A stretch of DNA of 64,000 bases from Bog-950 sp044225825 (GCA_044225825.1 JBGAIB010000004.1:496001-560000); one strand, 5' to 3'. Numbered from the stretch's first letter, positions 42,164 through 51,585 are shown. Program-made: numbers and translations. Notes: generated by a model not told the origin, from the sequence alone.

Positions 42164-44005
42164 ATGAGGCTTCTTTACCGGCTTCCGGTACTTTTTCTTA
42201 TCCTGCTCTATGGTCTTACACGGGCGCAACTGGGGTACGACGATGAGGTATGCCTGGATAAAACACCAAGGCAGGTAAAACTGGAGCAATCGAAGAAGAA
42301 GCTGGTGGAAGGGCTTAATAAAACCCTAATCTATTTCTCGTATCTGAATTACAGCGATAGAACCGTTGACCGGGTGATTACCGGTGTAGAAGCTTTTGAA
42401 CCCTATAGAGGCAAATACATCCGCAATATTACAGTTAGCGTATTACGGCCCTTTGGTGTATCTATCGATAATCCGGTAAATGAGCATCCCACCAAATTTC
42501 AGAAGTTTGCCAACGGCATACAGATGAGCACCCGTGAATGGGTGATAAAGAATGATCTGTTGTTCCATACAGGCGATAAAGTGGACCCGCAAAGCTTTGC
42601 AGATACGGAGCGCAACCTGTGGAAACGCGAGACCTATAAGGATGTAATGCTGTTTATTACCCCGGTGGAAGGTGAAGAGGATATGGTAGATGTGACCGTA
42701 ATGGTGCAGGACCGCTGGAGCTGGAGTTTTATAACCAGCCTGCAATACGATAAGGTGCAGGCCGGCATCCAATTTCGGAACTTTTTGGGCTTACCACATT
42801 CCTTAACGGCAACCGTAGCTTTTAACTACCGCCGCGATAACTTCTATACCATCTTCGGGCAGTACGATTACAACAACATTAAAAGCTCGCAGATAAACAT
42901 ACAGGCCTGGGGTTATTACAGCCCCGCAAGCAAAGGCGGCGAGTTACGAATTACCCGCCCTTTCTTTTCGGCCAACACCAAATGGGCAGGGCATTTAAAA
43001 GGCGGTATTGATAAACAGGACCAATGGATACCCAATGCCTTTGGAGCTGCTATACCCACTAATATATTTTATAACTGGCAGGATGTGTGGCTGGCTACGG
43101 CCTTTAAGTTAAAACAAGGCAAGGCCATTAAGAACGACCTTACGCGTTTGATATTATCGGGCCGTATGTATCGTAAGGACTATATCAGCCGGCCCTTTAT
43201 GCATAGCGAAGACCGCTCGCAAAATTTTGTAGGCACCACCTATGTATTAGGCAGTATTGGTATTGCGCGCTGGGATTATTACCTCGATCACTCCGTATAT
43301 TATCTGGGGCAGCCTGAATACTTTACCAAAGGCTTTAATGGTGCCTTAATTGCAGGCTTTGATTACGATGAAGAACTGAACAAGCGCTTTTACAGCGGCT
43401 TTCAATTAGATTACGGTAAGGCATTCACCAAGTTTGGTTACATGAACTGGCGGCTGGCTTATGGCGGTTTTACGAAGAAAAGGGATTACCAGCAGATACT
43501 TTGCAAGTTAACTGCACAGTTTTATTCGGTGCCCATTAAGCTGGGGCGGCGTTTTATGATGCGCCAATTTATAACCGCTAACCTGGCGCTCGGATTCGAC
43601 CGACCGCTGGGAAAAGAACTGGTAGTAAACGATGCCACCGGTGTACGCGGTATTTTTGTGGATTACGTACGAGGCAGCCGCAGCTATGTGTTCAATTTTG
43701 AAACAGATGTGTATCCTACCTTTAAAATATTAGGGTTTACCTCCTCGGCCTTTGCTTTTGCGGATATTGCAATTACCCAGAGCGGATCGTTATCCAGTTT
43801 TCAGCTAACGCAAGCTTACGGTGCAGGCATACGCTTACGCAACCTGGGCATGGGTATCGGCTTCTTCGACATTTCGTTTGCCTACTATCCGCAGCTAAGC
43901 ATACCGGGTGTTAAACCATACGCCATACTGGCGGGGTATTTAAACAACCGGGCCATCGCACAACAAAACCTGTTTGTGCCGGCACCTTTAAAACCTGATT
44001 ATTAA
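42164..44005 (+). CDS. Omp85-superfamily outer-membrane protein (BamA/TamA-like)
   Basis: 613 residues with a signal peptide (LFLILLYGLTRAQ). Residues about 75-170 read as one or two POTRA-like repeats (GKYIRNITVSVLRPFG, NDLLFHTGDKVDPQSFADTERNL, then DVTVMVQDRWSWS), and the remainder is a beta-barrel with alternating hydrophobic residues and many aromatic strand ends. Such short-POTRA barrels are common in Bacteroidota and may act in outer-membrane protein or lipid insertion, or as secreted-protein translocators. The exact subfamily is not clear. It converges with the response-regulator gene, three bases between stops. Confidence 0.82.
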   Translation: MRLLYRLPVLFLILLYGLTRAQLGYDDEVCLDKTPRQVKLEQSKKKLVEGLNKTLIYFSYLNYSDRTVDRVITGVEAFEPYRGKYIRNITVSVLRPFGVSIDNPVNEHPTKFQKFANGIQMSTREWVIKNDLLFHTGDKVDPQSFADTERNLWKRETYKDVMLFITPVEGEEDMVDVTVMVQDRWSWSFITSLQYDKVQAGIQFRNFLGLPHSLTATVAFNYRRDNFYTIFGQYDYNNIKSSQINIQAWGYYSPASKGGELRITRPFFSANTKWAGHLKGGIDKQDQWIPNAFGAAIPTNIFYNWQDVWLATAFKLKQGKAIKNDLTRLILSGRMYRKDYISRPFMHSEDRSQNFVGTTYVLGSIGIARWDYYLDHSVYYLGQPEYFTKGFNGALIAGFDYDEELNKRFYSGFQLDYGKAFTKFGYMNWRLAYGGFTKKRDYQQILCKLTAQFYSVPIKLGRRFMMRQFITANLALGFDRPLGKELVVNDATGVRGIFVDYVRGSRSYVFNFETDVYPTFKILGFTSSAFAFADIAITQSGSLSSFQLTQAYGAGIRLRNLGMGIGFFDISFAYYPQLSIPGVKPYAILAGYLNNRAIAQQNLFVPAPLKPDY

Positions 44006-44008
44006 TTA

Positions 44009-44752
44009 TTATGGAAAGTGAACAAGGCCAAAAAGCTTATCGCCCTGTGGTTGTAAACGCACATTTACCGTTTTACCGATTTTAAGCGGCACTGCCAGTT
44101 CTACACCGTTGCCGGAAGCCATGCATTGGTCAATAGCCTTGCGGACAGCTTCAGGGTCTTGTGTTAAAGCGAGACCAGCCGCCAGATCCACATTAGGATC
44201 GAGCCCATAGGATTTGAGCAAATCATCCATGTAACCGGATTTAACCAGTTTATCGGCTTTGCTGTCCCACTCGAAAAAGCCAAGGCGGAACACGCTTTGC
44301 ATTTGGGCAAAACCACGGCTTTCGTTGTCTAAAGCCTGGCTCATGCTCTCAATCTGCTTGTTCAACCTGAAACGTTCGAAGGCAAACATTACTTTGCTGA
44401 TAAGTACATTGCCATCGAATTTGCCCTTTACCAGAAAGTCCTGTGCGCCGTAACGCACGGTATCTAATCCCACCCCTTCATCGGCCAGGCCGGTAAGTAC
44501 AATCAGCAGGTTACCCGGGTATTTGCCCAGGATGCTGCGGATGGTATCTACCCCAAAGCTATCGGGCAGGTTCATATCACTTAAAATAATGTCGTACGTA
44601 TTCTCTGAAAGATAATCGAGTGCAGCCTTTAAATTTTCGGCATGCGACAATTGGAAGGAAGGCGCATTCGACTCGCCCAGGTAAAACTTTATCAAAAAAG
44701 CATCACCGGGATTATCCTCCAACAATAAAACCTTCAATTCCTGTTCCGCCAT
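44009..44752 (-). CDS. Response regulator with degenerate PAS-like C-terminal domain
   Basis: 247 residues. Receiver domain at 1-125: LLEDNPGDAFLI, phospho-acceptor in DIILSDMNLPD, LLIVLTGLADE, and FLVKGKFDG. A short coiled coil follows (RFRLNKQIESMSQAL), then residues 150-245 fit a PAS_3-like fold (QSVFRLGFFEWDSKADKL, ELAVPLKIGKTVNVRLQPQGD). There is no DNA-binding or enzymatic output. It is the last gene of a minus-strand signalling group with another receiver and a PAS histidine kinase; the gap to the next gene is seven bases. Confidence 0.86.
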   Translation of the reverse strand: MAEQELKVLLLEDNPGDAFLIKFYLGESNAPSFQLSHAENLKAALDYLSENTYDIILSDMNLPDSFGVDTIRSILGKYPGNLLIVLTGLADEGVGLDTVRYGAQDFLVKGKFDGNVLISKVMFAFERFRLNKQIESMSQALDNESRGFAQMQSVFRLGFFEWDSKADKLVKSGYMDDLLKSYGLDPNVDLAAGLALTQDPEAVRKAIDQCMASGNGVELAVPLKIGKTVNVRLQPQGDKLFGLVHFP

Positions 44753-44759
44753 AAAAATG

Positions 44760-45209
44760 CTATTCGTGGGTTAATTGCACTGTTTTAAACCAAAATGTTT
44801 CAACCAGTTTTATTACACGGGCAAAGTCATCGAAGTCTACGGGTTTCAGGATATAACAGTTAGCGTGCAGCGAATAGGCTTTTGTTACATCGTGGTCGGC
44901 ATCGGAAGTAGTGAGTACGATAATCGGAATCTTCTTCAGCGATTCGTTTGCCTTCACTTCTTTCAATACCTCTATACCATTCTTTTTCGGCAGGTTCAAA
45001 TCCAGCAAAATGATATGCGGGCGGTTAGCCTCGGCATACTTACCCCGCTTGGTTAAAAATTCAATGGCCTGCTCACCATCCGAAACTACATCCAGGTGTA
45101 TTTCCATTTGGCTTTCTTTTAAAGCCTCCTGCGTTAAACGAATATCACCGGGGTTATCTTCTACCAGCAGTATCCGAGGTTTGTTTTTGCTGTTCTTTAA
45201 AAAATCCAT
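44760..45209 (-). CDS. Single-domain response regulator (Rcp1-like)
   Basis: 149 residues, receiver only. Acidic pocket ILLVEDNPGDIRLTQEAL, phospho-acceptor in PHIILLDLNLPKKNG, Thr switch in IIVLTTSDAD, Lys in ILKPVDFDD. It fits the Rcp1-like class with an inserted charged helix. It is three bases downstream of the kinase gene, so it is the natural partner of that kinase. The response regulator at 18.7 kb is a close relative in sequence pattern. Confidence 0.92.
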   Translation of the reverse strand: MDFLKNSKNKPRILLVEDNPGDIRLTQEALKESQMEIHLDVVSDGEQAIEFLTKRGKYAEANRPHIILLDLNLPKKNGIEVLKEVKANESLKKIPIIVLTTSDADHDVTKAYSLHANCYILKPVDFDDFARVIKLVETFWFKTVQLTHE

Positions 45210-45212
45210 ATT

Positions 45213-46592
45213 TTATTGCTGTTTCTTAATGGTAAAAAAGAAGGTGCTTCCTTTACCCTCTTCCGATTCCACCCAAATTTCACCTCCGTGACGCTCGACT
45301 ATTTTTTTACAAACCGCCAGGCCTATACCAGTGCCTTCGTATTCGTTGCGCGTATGTAGTCGTTGGAAGATAACAAATATACGATTGTAAAATTTGTTTT
45401 CGATCCCAATTCCATTGTCACGAACCGTGAAAAGCCAGTCAAAATCCCTCTCTTCTACGGAAATATTGATTTCAGGTTTTCGTTCGGGGTGTTTGAATTT
45501 GATTGCGTTATCCGTTAAGTTCTGTAATAATCTTATTAGCTGGAACGAATCGCCGAAAACTACAGGCATGGTACCGAAGGTAACCGTGGCACTATTTTCT
45601 TTAATCTTTTGCTGCAGGTGACCAATGGCTATACGTGTGGTTTCATTCATATCCACCACCGAGAAAGGGTTGCCTTTACGGCTTACGCGGCTAAATTGTA
45701 ACAGATCGCTAATGAGCGCCTGCATACGGCTGGTGCCATCCAGCACAAAGCCCATAAACTCGGTAAGTCCTTCGGTGCGGCCTGATTCCAGCCCGCGTTG
45801 TATCAGTTGAATATAGCTGGCAATCATCCGCAGGGGCTCCTGCATATCGTGCGAGGCTACATAGGCAAATTGCTCCAGCTCTTCGTTTGACCGTTTTAAT
45901 TCGTTGGCATAGTTCGAAAGCTCATTCTGCACCAGTTTCATTTCTGATATATCAAGGCAGCTGCCCATATAACCGGCAAACTTGCTATCGGGCAAAAAGC
46001 GCGGGGTACCGATTTCGAGTATATGGCGGTAAACGCCATCCTTCCGGCGAAGGCGGTATTCCACCGAATATTCGGCAAAGGCATTCAGCTGCGGAGCTAT
46101 GTCGTTCAGCAGGATCATGTCATCGGGGTGCACATTCTTTAACCAGCCGGTGCCCAATTCTTCTTCGAACTTCTTACCGGTAAAGTCGAGCCAGGCTTTA
46201 TTGAAGTAATAGCAGAGATTATCCTTATCGGTCATCCAGATCATAACCGGAGAGGCATCGGCGAGGGTAGCAAAGCGCGATTCGCTTTCCTTGAGCAACC
46301 CGGCCAACTGATCCATGGTAGGATTATCGATAAGCGTGTAAACGCTGCCTTCGGTGCCATCGGTTAAGCGGATGCCTGAGCGAGATACCCGCATCCATAT
46401 CTGTTGCCCGTCGCTTTTGAGGATGCCGGATTCCCAACGGGTAAGCTTTTGGGTTTCAACTAGCTTATAGTTTACGCGCACCTTAAACAGCTCTTCAACG
46501 GTAATTTTAGGGAGGTCGGAAAGCTGGTAGCCGGTAAGCCGGCCAAAGGCCTTGTTGAAGTAGATGGTTTGTTCGGAAGCATTAGTTATCAA
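45213..46592 (-). CDS. PAS-domain sensor histidine kinase (start unclear)
   Basis: At least 459 residues, beginning at a TTG inside a PAS domain. PAS 1 spans about 1-105 (FNKAFGRLTGYQL), PAS 2 about 110-230 (DASPVMIWMTDKDN, then a PAC-like end EYRLRRKDGVYRHILEI). The His-box is FAYVASHDMQEPLRM, followed by N-, D- and G-boxes (NLTDNAIKFKH, FTVRDNGIGIE, GTGIGLAVCKKIVE). No transmembrane segment is seen, so it is cytoplasmic. The frame stays open for 33 more codons upstream and still reads PAS-like sequence (SGFFDNYSEAVLIT), but contains no ATG or GTG. The real start is therefore unusual, or the gene has lost its 5' end. Confidence 0.85.
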   Translation of the reverse strand: MITNASEQTIYFNKAFGRLTGYQLSDLPKITVEELFKVRVNYKLVETQKLTRWESGILKSDGQQIWMRVSRSGIRLTDGTEGSVYTLIDNPTMDQLAGLLKESESRFATLADASPVMIWMTDKDNLCYYFNKAWLDFTGKKFEEELGTGWLKNVHPDDMILLNDIAPQLNAFAEYSVEYRLRRKDGVYRHILEIGTPRFLPDSKFAGYMGSCLDISEMKLVQNELSNYANELKRSNEELEQFAYVASHDMQEPLRMIASYIQLIQRGLESGRTEGLTEFMGFVLDGTSRMQALISDLLQFSRVSRKGNPFSVVDMNETTRIAIGHLQQKIKENSATVTFGTMPVVFGDSFQLIRLLQNLTDNAIKFKHPERKPEINISVEERDFDWLFTVRDNGIGIENKFYNRIFVIFQRLHTRNEYEGTGIGLAVCKKIVERHGGEIWVESEEGKGSTFFFTIKKQQ

Positions 46593-46692
46593 TACGGCCT
46601 CGCTGTAGTTGTCGAAAAATCCGCTAAGAGGAACTAAGGTTGTAGCTTCCAGTCGCTTGCTTTGTAATGGTTCGAAATTAACAATACGTATT

Positions 46693-46728
46693 TAAAACAA
46701 AAACGGTTCCGATTTTCATCGGAACCGT
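46693..46728 (-). terminator. Terminator of the beta-helix protein gene
   Basis: An 11-bp perfect stem (ACGGTTCCGAT / ATCGGAACCGT) with a 4-base loop; on the minus strand it ends in TTTTGTTTT. It lies 28 bases after the stop of the beta-helix gene and just before the kinase reading frame. Confidence 0.88.
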
Positions 46729-46755
46729 CAAAAGTAACGAACAAGCTATTTTAAG

Positions 46756-47946
46756 TTACTTTATCGGAGAAACTTTCTCGATCATGATACCGTTGGCAGA
46801 AACCGACAGAGATGGGTTGCTTTGAGAAGGCAACTGGTTGAAGAAATCTTTGTAAGTGTTGCCTACGATGGTGTAACCACCAGTGTTCAGATCGTAGAAT
46901 ATGTTGTTCATCATGTTGATGTTGTTACCAGAGCCGATGTTACGGTAGTAAGCCTGGGTGTTGGTTTGAGCACCGTTGATGGTCAGTTTCACACGGTTGA
47001 AGTTTAACACCTGGTTATCGGTGGTGCCGCTCAGGTATACACCGAAGGTTTCACCGGTGCCGCCTACAGCGATTGAGTTGTTGTTGATTTGGCCCAGGTT
47101 AGTAGCAGAGGCTGTGCAGTTGTTCATAGCCAGACCGTAAGAACCGTTAGCGGCGTTTACGATGTTGTTGCTTACCACCAGGTTGCCAGCGCAATTGTCA
47201 AGGTTAATTGCTTTGAAACCTGCATAGTTAGAAAGAGTGCTTACGACGTTGTTGGTGATTACCGGTGCGTCCTCGTTTAAAAGAGCCAGACCTGATTCGT
47301 ATTGATTGAAGAATAAGGTACCTGTGATAGAAGTTTTGCTGTCCATACCATCGTTACCCATACCGCTTTTGTAGATACCGAAGCTACCGTTGTTGATTTC
47401 GCAATCTTCGAAGGTCATATCGCTTTTAGGGGCGGTAGAAGCAAAGTATACAGTAGAGCTGTTAGCACCGGTGCGGGCAGCTTCAACACCATCGAATACT
47501 ACACCTTTGAAACCAAGGTGGTTCGATTTGCCGTCGATGCGGGCACAGTTACCGTAAGTAGCTGTTTTGTGGTCGATAGTAAGGTTAGAGAAGTTAACGT
47601 ATGATACACCGTTCATTACCAGTGTAGCATCGGAAGTAGCATAAGAAATTACTACCTCGGTATTGTTACCGCTTTTCGATTCGAAAGTTACGGTGTTGTA
47701 GGCATCGGCACCCTGCACAGCAGAAAGCACCACACGTTCGTTGTAAGTGCCGTCCTGGATAAGGAAGGTAACCGGGCCAGAAACGCCACCACACTTCAGG
47801 GCGCTAACTGCGTCGTTGATAGTAGTGAAATCGGCGTCTTCTTTACCGATGGTAAATTCGCCGGAAAGAGAAGGACAATCGCCAGCGAAGGCATTCAGAG
47901 AGAGGCTAAGAAGGGCGGCTCCGAAAATTTTGTTTAGCTTGTTCAT
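46756..47946 (-). CDS. Secreted right-handed parallel beta-helix protein
   Basis: 396 residues with a signal peptide (AALLSLSLNAFAG). After FTIGKEDADFTTINDAVSAL come many short coils of beta-helix type, such as VSYVNFSNLTIDH, MTFEDCEINNGSFGIYKSG, APVITNNVVSTLSNYAGF, NLVVSNNIVNAANGSYG, LGQINNNSIAVGG. Asn ladders of the pectate-lyase-like/NosD fold are evident. No catalytic site is seen, and no T9SS sorting domain or lipobox. Codon use is strongly biased to a few codons, which suggests high expression, and a strong promoter fits this. It may be a surface polysaccharide binder or structural protein; not determined. Confidence 0.8.
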   Translation of the reverse strand: MNKLNKIFGAALLSLSLNAFAGDCPSLSGEFTIGKEDADFTTINDAVSALKCGGVSGPVTFLIQDGTYNERVVLSAVQGADAYNTVTFESKSGNNTEVVISYATSDATLVMNGVSYVNFSNLTIDHKTATYGNCARIDGKSNHLGFKGVVFDGVEAARTGANSSTVYFASTAPKSDMTFEDCEINNGSFGIYKSGMGNDGMDSKTSITGTLFFNQYESGLALLNEDAPVITNNVVSTLSNYAGFKAINLDNCAGNLVVSNNIVNAANGSYGLAMNNCTASATNLGQINNNSIAVGGTGETFGVYLSGTTDNQVLNFNRVKLTINGAQTNTQAYYRNIGSGNNINMMNNIFYDLNTGGYTIVGNTYKDFFNQLPSQSNPSLSVSANGIMIEKVSPIK

Positions 47947-48270
47947 TGTTTGTTTTTTTTAAGTTTTCTGTAACCTTTTATTTCGTCGTTCGTAATAGCA
48001 ATTTATACTGTGGTTCAAGTCTTGTCAAGAGCCTTTCCTAAAAAAGTTTCACTCAATCAATATTTTAACAAATTGACCATTGAAAATCAATGGTTTAATT
48101 TTTAAAAGGTTTCCTTCGGTATGGGGGGAGATACCTATTGAAGTCCAACTTTTCTTACCATTTGCACTTAAGGTGCCCCCAAAAATAGCCTTTATATTAG
48201 TTTTTCAAAAATATTGATGGGCATACCTATCTATATAATATATACCCCATCTCCATTAAAATAGACAAGC
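47947..48270. other. 324-base intergenic region upstream of the beta-helix gene
   Basis: No gene is seen. It holds a consensus promoter (48180-48209), a 7-bp hairpin ACCATTG/CAATGGT at 48076-48094 within the predicted 225-base leader, and otherwise AT-rich sequence. Confidence 0.6.
48180..48209 (-). promoter_or_regulatory. Promoter of the beta-helix protein gene
   Basis: Minus strand TTTG, 18 bases, TATTTTTG. The -33 TTTG is itself the end of another exact TATTTTTG box at 48206-48213, so two -7-like boxes lie in a row. The leader to the ATG would be about 225 bases, unusually long for this window. Confidence 0.5.
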
Positions 48271-49395
48271 CTACCTACCGGCAAGGTCAAATAACTGAAA
48301 CCAGCGCTCTCTTTTAATATGGCCCATATTTTTACCCAGGCGAATAACCAAGGTATTTTGGTTGGGCAGGGCATATATGAACTGCCCATCCTTACCGATA
48401 GCAACAAAAGCCTGTTGTTTTGGATAAATCCACCAATTATAGTTGTAGACCATAGCGGCGGGTTGGCTTAAGGGGTCCATTACCGACTTTTTAATCCAAC
48501 TGCTGCTGACTATCTGCTTGCCATTGATGCGGCCTTCATTTAAATATAGACGCCCAATTTTGGCCAGATCGCGGGCAGTGGTGGCCAGGCAGCACCAGGC
48601 TTTCTCCAAACCAAGGGTATCGTTATCTACATCCACCGTCCATAATGCGGGGTTCTCCATTCCGAGCGGGGTCCATATTTTGCGCTGCAGGTAGGATGTA
48701 AGTGTTACCCCGTTCAACACCTTTTTGAGAATAAGGCTTAAGAGCGCTACATCGGCCGAACGGTAAACATACTTTTTATGGCCTTTGGGCCGGGCGGTCA
48801 ATTTTAGCACATTGGGCTGCAGGCGGGCCGTATAATAGAACCGGGCATGCAGGCCAAAAGGATTACTGTTTTCAACGTAGTTTACGGGAGCCCGCATCAT
48901 TAGCAGATCCTCGATGGTGATATTATCGAAGCCTCGGCCGGCTAATTCAGGCAGGTATTTAAGCACCAACTCCTTTTCAGAAGCTATCAGGCCATCATCA
49001 ATGGCGCAACCAATCAGCAGGGATACGATGGATTTGTTGACCGAAAAGGCCTGTATGAGGGAGTCGGAAGTATAGTCGTTAAAATACTTCTCGTATTGGA
49101 TGGTGTCGTTCCGGACAACCAAAAAGGCCAGCGTATTATGTTTTTGAAGGAAGCCGGTGAGTTCCTCTCCTTTAGTTACCGGTTTACAGCATGTATCTAA
49201 TGTTTGTTTTCCGGTGGCCTTGTTAAAGAAAGCAGGACGAGAGGAGGCCGTTAACCTGCGGGCCGGGAAACGTTTAAAGTCGTTCACGTCCGAATCGCCA
49301 TAATGCAGCAAGCGCCAGGCCACCGAGGTAGTGCTGCATCCGGCAAGCCCAAGGATAACGGATAAGTAGATAAGGGTAGCAGAAATCCGCTGCAT
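48271..49395 (-). CDS. Serine hydrolase lipoprotein (beta-lactamase class C/PBP4*-like)
   Basis: 374 residues with a lipoprotein signal (SVILGLAGC, Cys20). The S-x-x-K catalytic motif is in QAFSVNKSIVSLLIG (Ser118, Lys121), the Y-x-N-like site is in the YVYRSADVALLS block, and GLEKAWCCLATTARDLAKIGRLYLN is the usual following segment. The family includes esterases, D-aminopeptidases and peptidoglycan carboxypeptidases; true beta-lactamase activity is unlikely. It is anchored in the periplasm or outer membrane. It stands alone, with a divergence-free neighbour 70 bases away. Confidence 0.9.
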   Translation of the reverse strand: MQRISATLIYLSVILGLAGCSTTSVAWRLLHYGDSDVNDFKRFPARRLTASSRPAFFNKATGKQTLDTCCKPVTKGEELTGFLQKHNTLAFLVVRNDTIQYEKYFNDYTSDSLIQAFSVNKSIVSLLIGCAIDDGLIASEKELVLKYLPELAGRGFDNITIEDLLMMRAPVNYVENSNPFGLHARFYYTARLQPNVLKLTARPKGHKKYVYRSADVALLSLILKKVLNGVTLTSYLQRKIWTPLGMENPALWTVDVDNDTLGLEKAWCCLATTARDLAKIGRLYLNEGRINGKQIVSSSWIKKSVMDPLSQPAAMVYNYNWWIYPKQQAFVAIGKDGQFIYALPNQNTLVIRLGKNMGHIKRERWFQLFDLAGR

Positions 49396-49465
49396 AGGAT
49401 TAATTAAGGCTAAGATAGCTATTTATTTAGCCATACCTATATTACTGTAATTCAAGAGATTTAAC

Positions 49466-49978
49466 TTAGAAATGGATATTTCTACGCTGGTTGAACAGCG
49501 CTTGTAACAATAGGTACAGCACCACCAATAGGCCCACTTCAACTAAACAGGCAGCCGGTTGGTTACGCCAATCGGGTAATAGGTTGAAGGGTATTAAGCC
49601 AAACAGCGCATTCAGCAGATTGTGCAGGTGAGGGGTATTATAAAAGGGTATCTCCACTCCTGCCATGTGTTGTCCGTGTATTACTAACCAATCTACATCG
49701 GGCAGCAACGAAAAAATGATCCCCCATTTAAAATCGCCCCACCACAAATAGAGAAATACTACCGAAACCAGCGCCACCACTAAATGATAAGCCACCCAGA
49801 ACGGATCGGTAACTGCTGCCTCGGCCGGGTGATAGGTAAATTGTGCCAGCGCATCGAACAGGCCGTGTGCCAGCAAGCAAGAAACGGCCATCAGCACAAA
49901 GGCAATGCCCCTATAGCTTTTCCATTTAAACAGCTTATTGATAATTACACCAGCAAGTATGTGTGTGGGCGCCTGCAT
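49466..49978 (-). CDS. Membrane protein of YdjM/DUF457-like type
   Basis: 170 residues starting PTHILAGVIINKLFKWKSYRG, a common start of the membrane-bound metal-dependent hydrolase-like group. Conserved acidic and His residues occur in LLAHGLFDALAQFTYHP, SLLPDVDWLVIHGQHM, and PHLHNLLNALFG, interleaved with four or five hydrophobic helices. In the family such motifs are thought to bind a metal, but no reaction is established. It is transcribed alone, 71 bases upstream of the serine hydrolase gene on the same strand. Confidence 0.7.
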   Translation of the reverse strand: MQAPTHILAGVIINKLFKWKSYRGIAFVLMAVSCLLAHGLFDALAQFTYHPAEAAVTDPFWVAYHLVVALVSVVFLYLWWGDFKWGIIFSLLPDVDWLVIHGQHMAGVEIPFYNTPHLHNLLNALFGLIPFNLLPDWRNQPAACLVEVGLLVVLYLLLQALFNQRRNIHF

Positions 49979-50070
49979 TTAAGGGCACGAATATGGACAA
50001 ATGAATGAATTGAACCAACCGTTGAATTGCACGCATGTGTATAGCGCTTACAGCCGGGCGGCAGCTTTTT

Positions 50071-51585
50071 CTAATCCAGCAGTTCTTCGCGGCTTTTAGG
50101 CTTGCGGTCAATTTGCCATAGAAAGTCCTTTAACTTCTTTTGTTCGTCGGTGGTGAGCATTTTAAGCGGTGTGAATACGGCCGTTGGCTTTTGGCGGAAG
50201 GAGATTCGATCAATCTTTTTATCCTTAAAGTAGATAGTGATGTTAGCGCTTTGCGCGTAGTTATTGCCTATGTATTTGTTCTTCTCATCCTTACCAAAGT
50301 AAAGACTCTCGGCATTACCTATTACATCCATTTTACTGAGTTCGTTGTTGGCAAAGTAGCCGAAGATGTTGATGCCTTTAATCTGGTCGAAATACTTATC
50401 GCCGGACGGGCTAACGATAAAACCGGCTTTATAAATGCTTAGTTTATCTGCCTTTTTGTTTTTGGTGCTCAGGTAAATGGTATCACCGCTCATTTGTATG
50501 CTATCGGCCCAGATAAGAGGTTTGTAAAACATGCGGAAGGTAGAGTCCTGAAACGAATAGAACAGCGAGTCGCAAACACCCTGCATTTCGCGCATAAACA
50601 TGCGCACCTTATGGTAGGCGTAAAAGTTACGGATGGTATCCTTTGCCGAGCTGTTTAAAGACTTCAGAGTATCGGCTGTTAAGAACAGGGAATCTTTATC
50701 CATTTTATAAATCAGCAAGGGTTTCTGCGTTGCCATTATAAACTGGCTGCTATCGTAATACTCGCAGTATTTGCCGAACAACTCCGTTTCCATGGTGCTA
50801 TCCACCCATTTAAACGGGCCTATCGCCTTCCCAAAACCACGGTAGCGTTCGTAATACAGGCTATCGGCCCAAATGCATTGGGGCGGGTTATTTACAATGG
50901 TGCCCTTTCCGAAACTGGAAACATCGCGCTGGCTATCATACCAACCGTTATCGCAGTAAATGCGGCTTTCCTTATTTACAATTACCGTGTTGCCATAAAA
51001 GGTAGAGACCTTGGTTTGGGAATTGTATCGAAGGGTATCGGAAGTGAGGTTATAGTTCGGATCGGTGATCACCACATCGCCATCGAAATATACTTCGTTG
51101 GTGTTGCTGTAATAATAACCGCGCTTACTGGTTATAACGGTGGTATCGCGTTCCACCTTGCCATTATCGAGGTAATAGGATGTTTTATTGCGCACATTGT
51201 AAAACAGTTCGCGCGTTGTTAATACCATACGGCTATCGCTGATGCGCGCATTACCTGTAAGGGTTGCAAATTTTTTGTTGCCGTCGTAGTGCAGGATATT
51301 GGAATAGGCATTGATCGTATCCTGCTGAATGTGGATATGCCCCCAGGCATCTACGGAGTTGGTTTCTTTGTCCAAATTGGCGCTATCGCACCACATCAGT
51401 ATCTCCTCCTGCTTAAGCTGCACGTTGCCCACCAGTTTGGTGTACTTTTTACCATCTATCTCCTGAAACTTCAGGTAGTCAGCATTCAGTATCTCCACTT
51501 CCTTCTTCTCTTCTGCATTTTGTGCAGCAAGAAAGCCGGATACATGGGTGAACAATAAGAGCAGGATTAACAGCCGAAATTTCAT
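50071..51585 (-). CDS. OstA/LptA-like periplasmic protein (LPS transport)
   Basis: 504 residues from the ATG at MKFRLLILLLLFTHVSGFLAAQ; the upstream frame extension of 27 codons lacks a signal peptide. Repeated OstA/LptA-type beta-taco turns are clear: YTKLVGNVQLKQEEILMWCD, NKKFATLTGNARISDSRM, EVYFDGDVVITDPNYNLTSD, STFYGNTVIVNKESRIYCDN. Each turn combines a charged strand with G-N-V or G-D-V. The protein is longer than E. coli LptA, as is usual in Bacteroidota, with a C-terminal KDKKIDRISFRQKPTAVF. It should carry LPS in the periplasm toward the LptD-like barrel encoded at 54.5 kb. Confidence 0.88.
   Translation of the reverse strand: MKFRLLILLLLFTHVSGFLAAQNAEEKKEVEILNADYLKFQEIDGKKYTKLVGNVQLKQEEILMWCDSANLDKETNSVDAWGHIHIQQDTINAYSNILHYDGNKKFATLTGNARISDSRMVLTTRELFYNVRNKTSYYLDNGKVERDTTVITSKRGYYYSNTNEVYFDGDVVITDPNYNLTSDTLRYNSQTKVSTFYGNTVIVNKESRIYCDNGWYDSQRDVSSFGKGTIVNNPPQCIWADSLYYERYRGFGKAIGPFKWVDSTMETELFGKYCEYYDSSQFIMATQKPLLIYKMDKDSLFLTADTLKSLNSSAKDTIRNFYAYHKVRMFMREMQGVCDSLFYSFQDSTFRMFYKPLIWADSIQMSGDTIYLSTKNKKADKLSIYKAGFIVSPSGDKYFDQIKGINIFGYFANNELSKMDVIGNAESLYFGKDEKNKYIGNNYAQSANITIYFKDKKIDRISFRQKPTAVFTPLKMLTTDEQKKLKDFLWQIDRKPKSREELLD

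Noticed and set aside
46592..46691. Extending the histidine kinase gene to an upstream ATG
   Set aside because: No ATG or GTG exists in frame before the stop at 46692-46694; the extra codons are noted as a puzzle instead.
48076..48094. Hairpin ACCATTG/CAATGGT as terminator of the serine hydrolase gene
   Set aside because: It lies about 180 bases after that gene's stop, with only weak T-rich flanks and a short stem.
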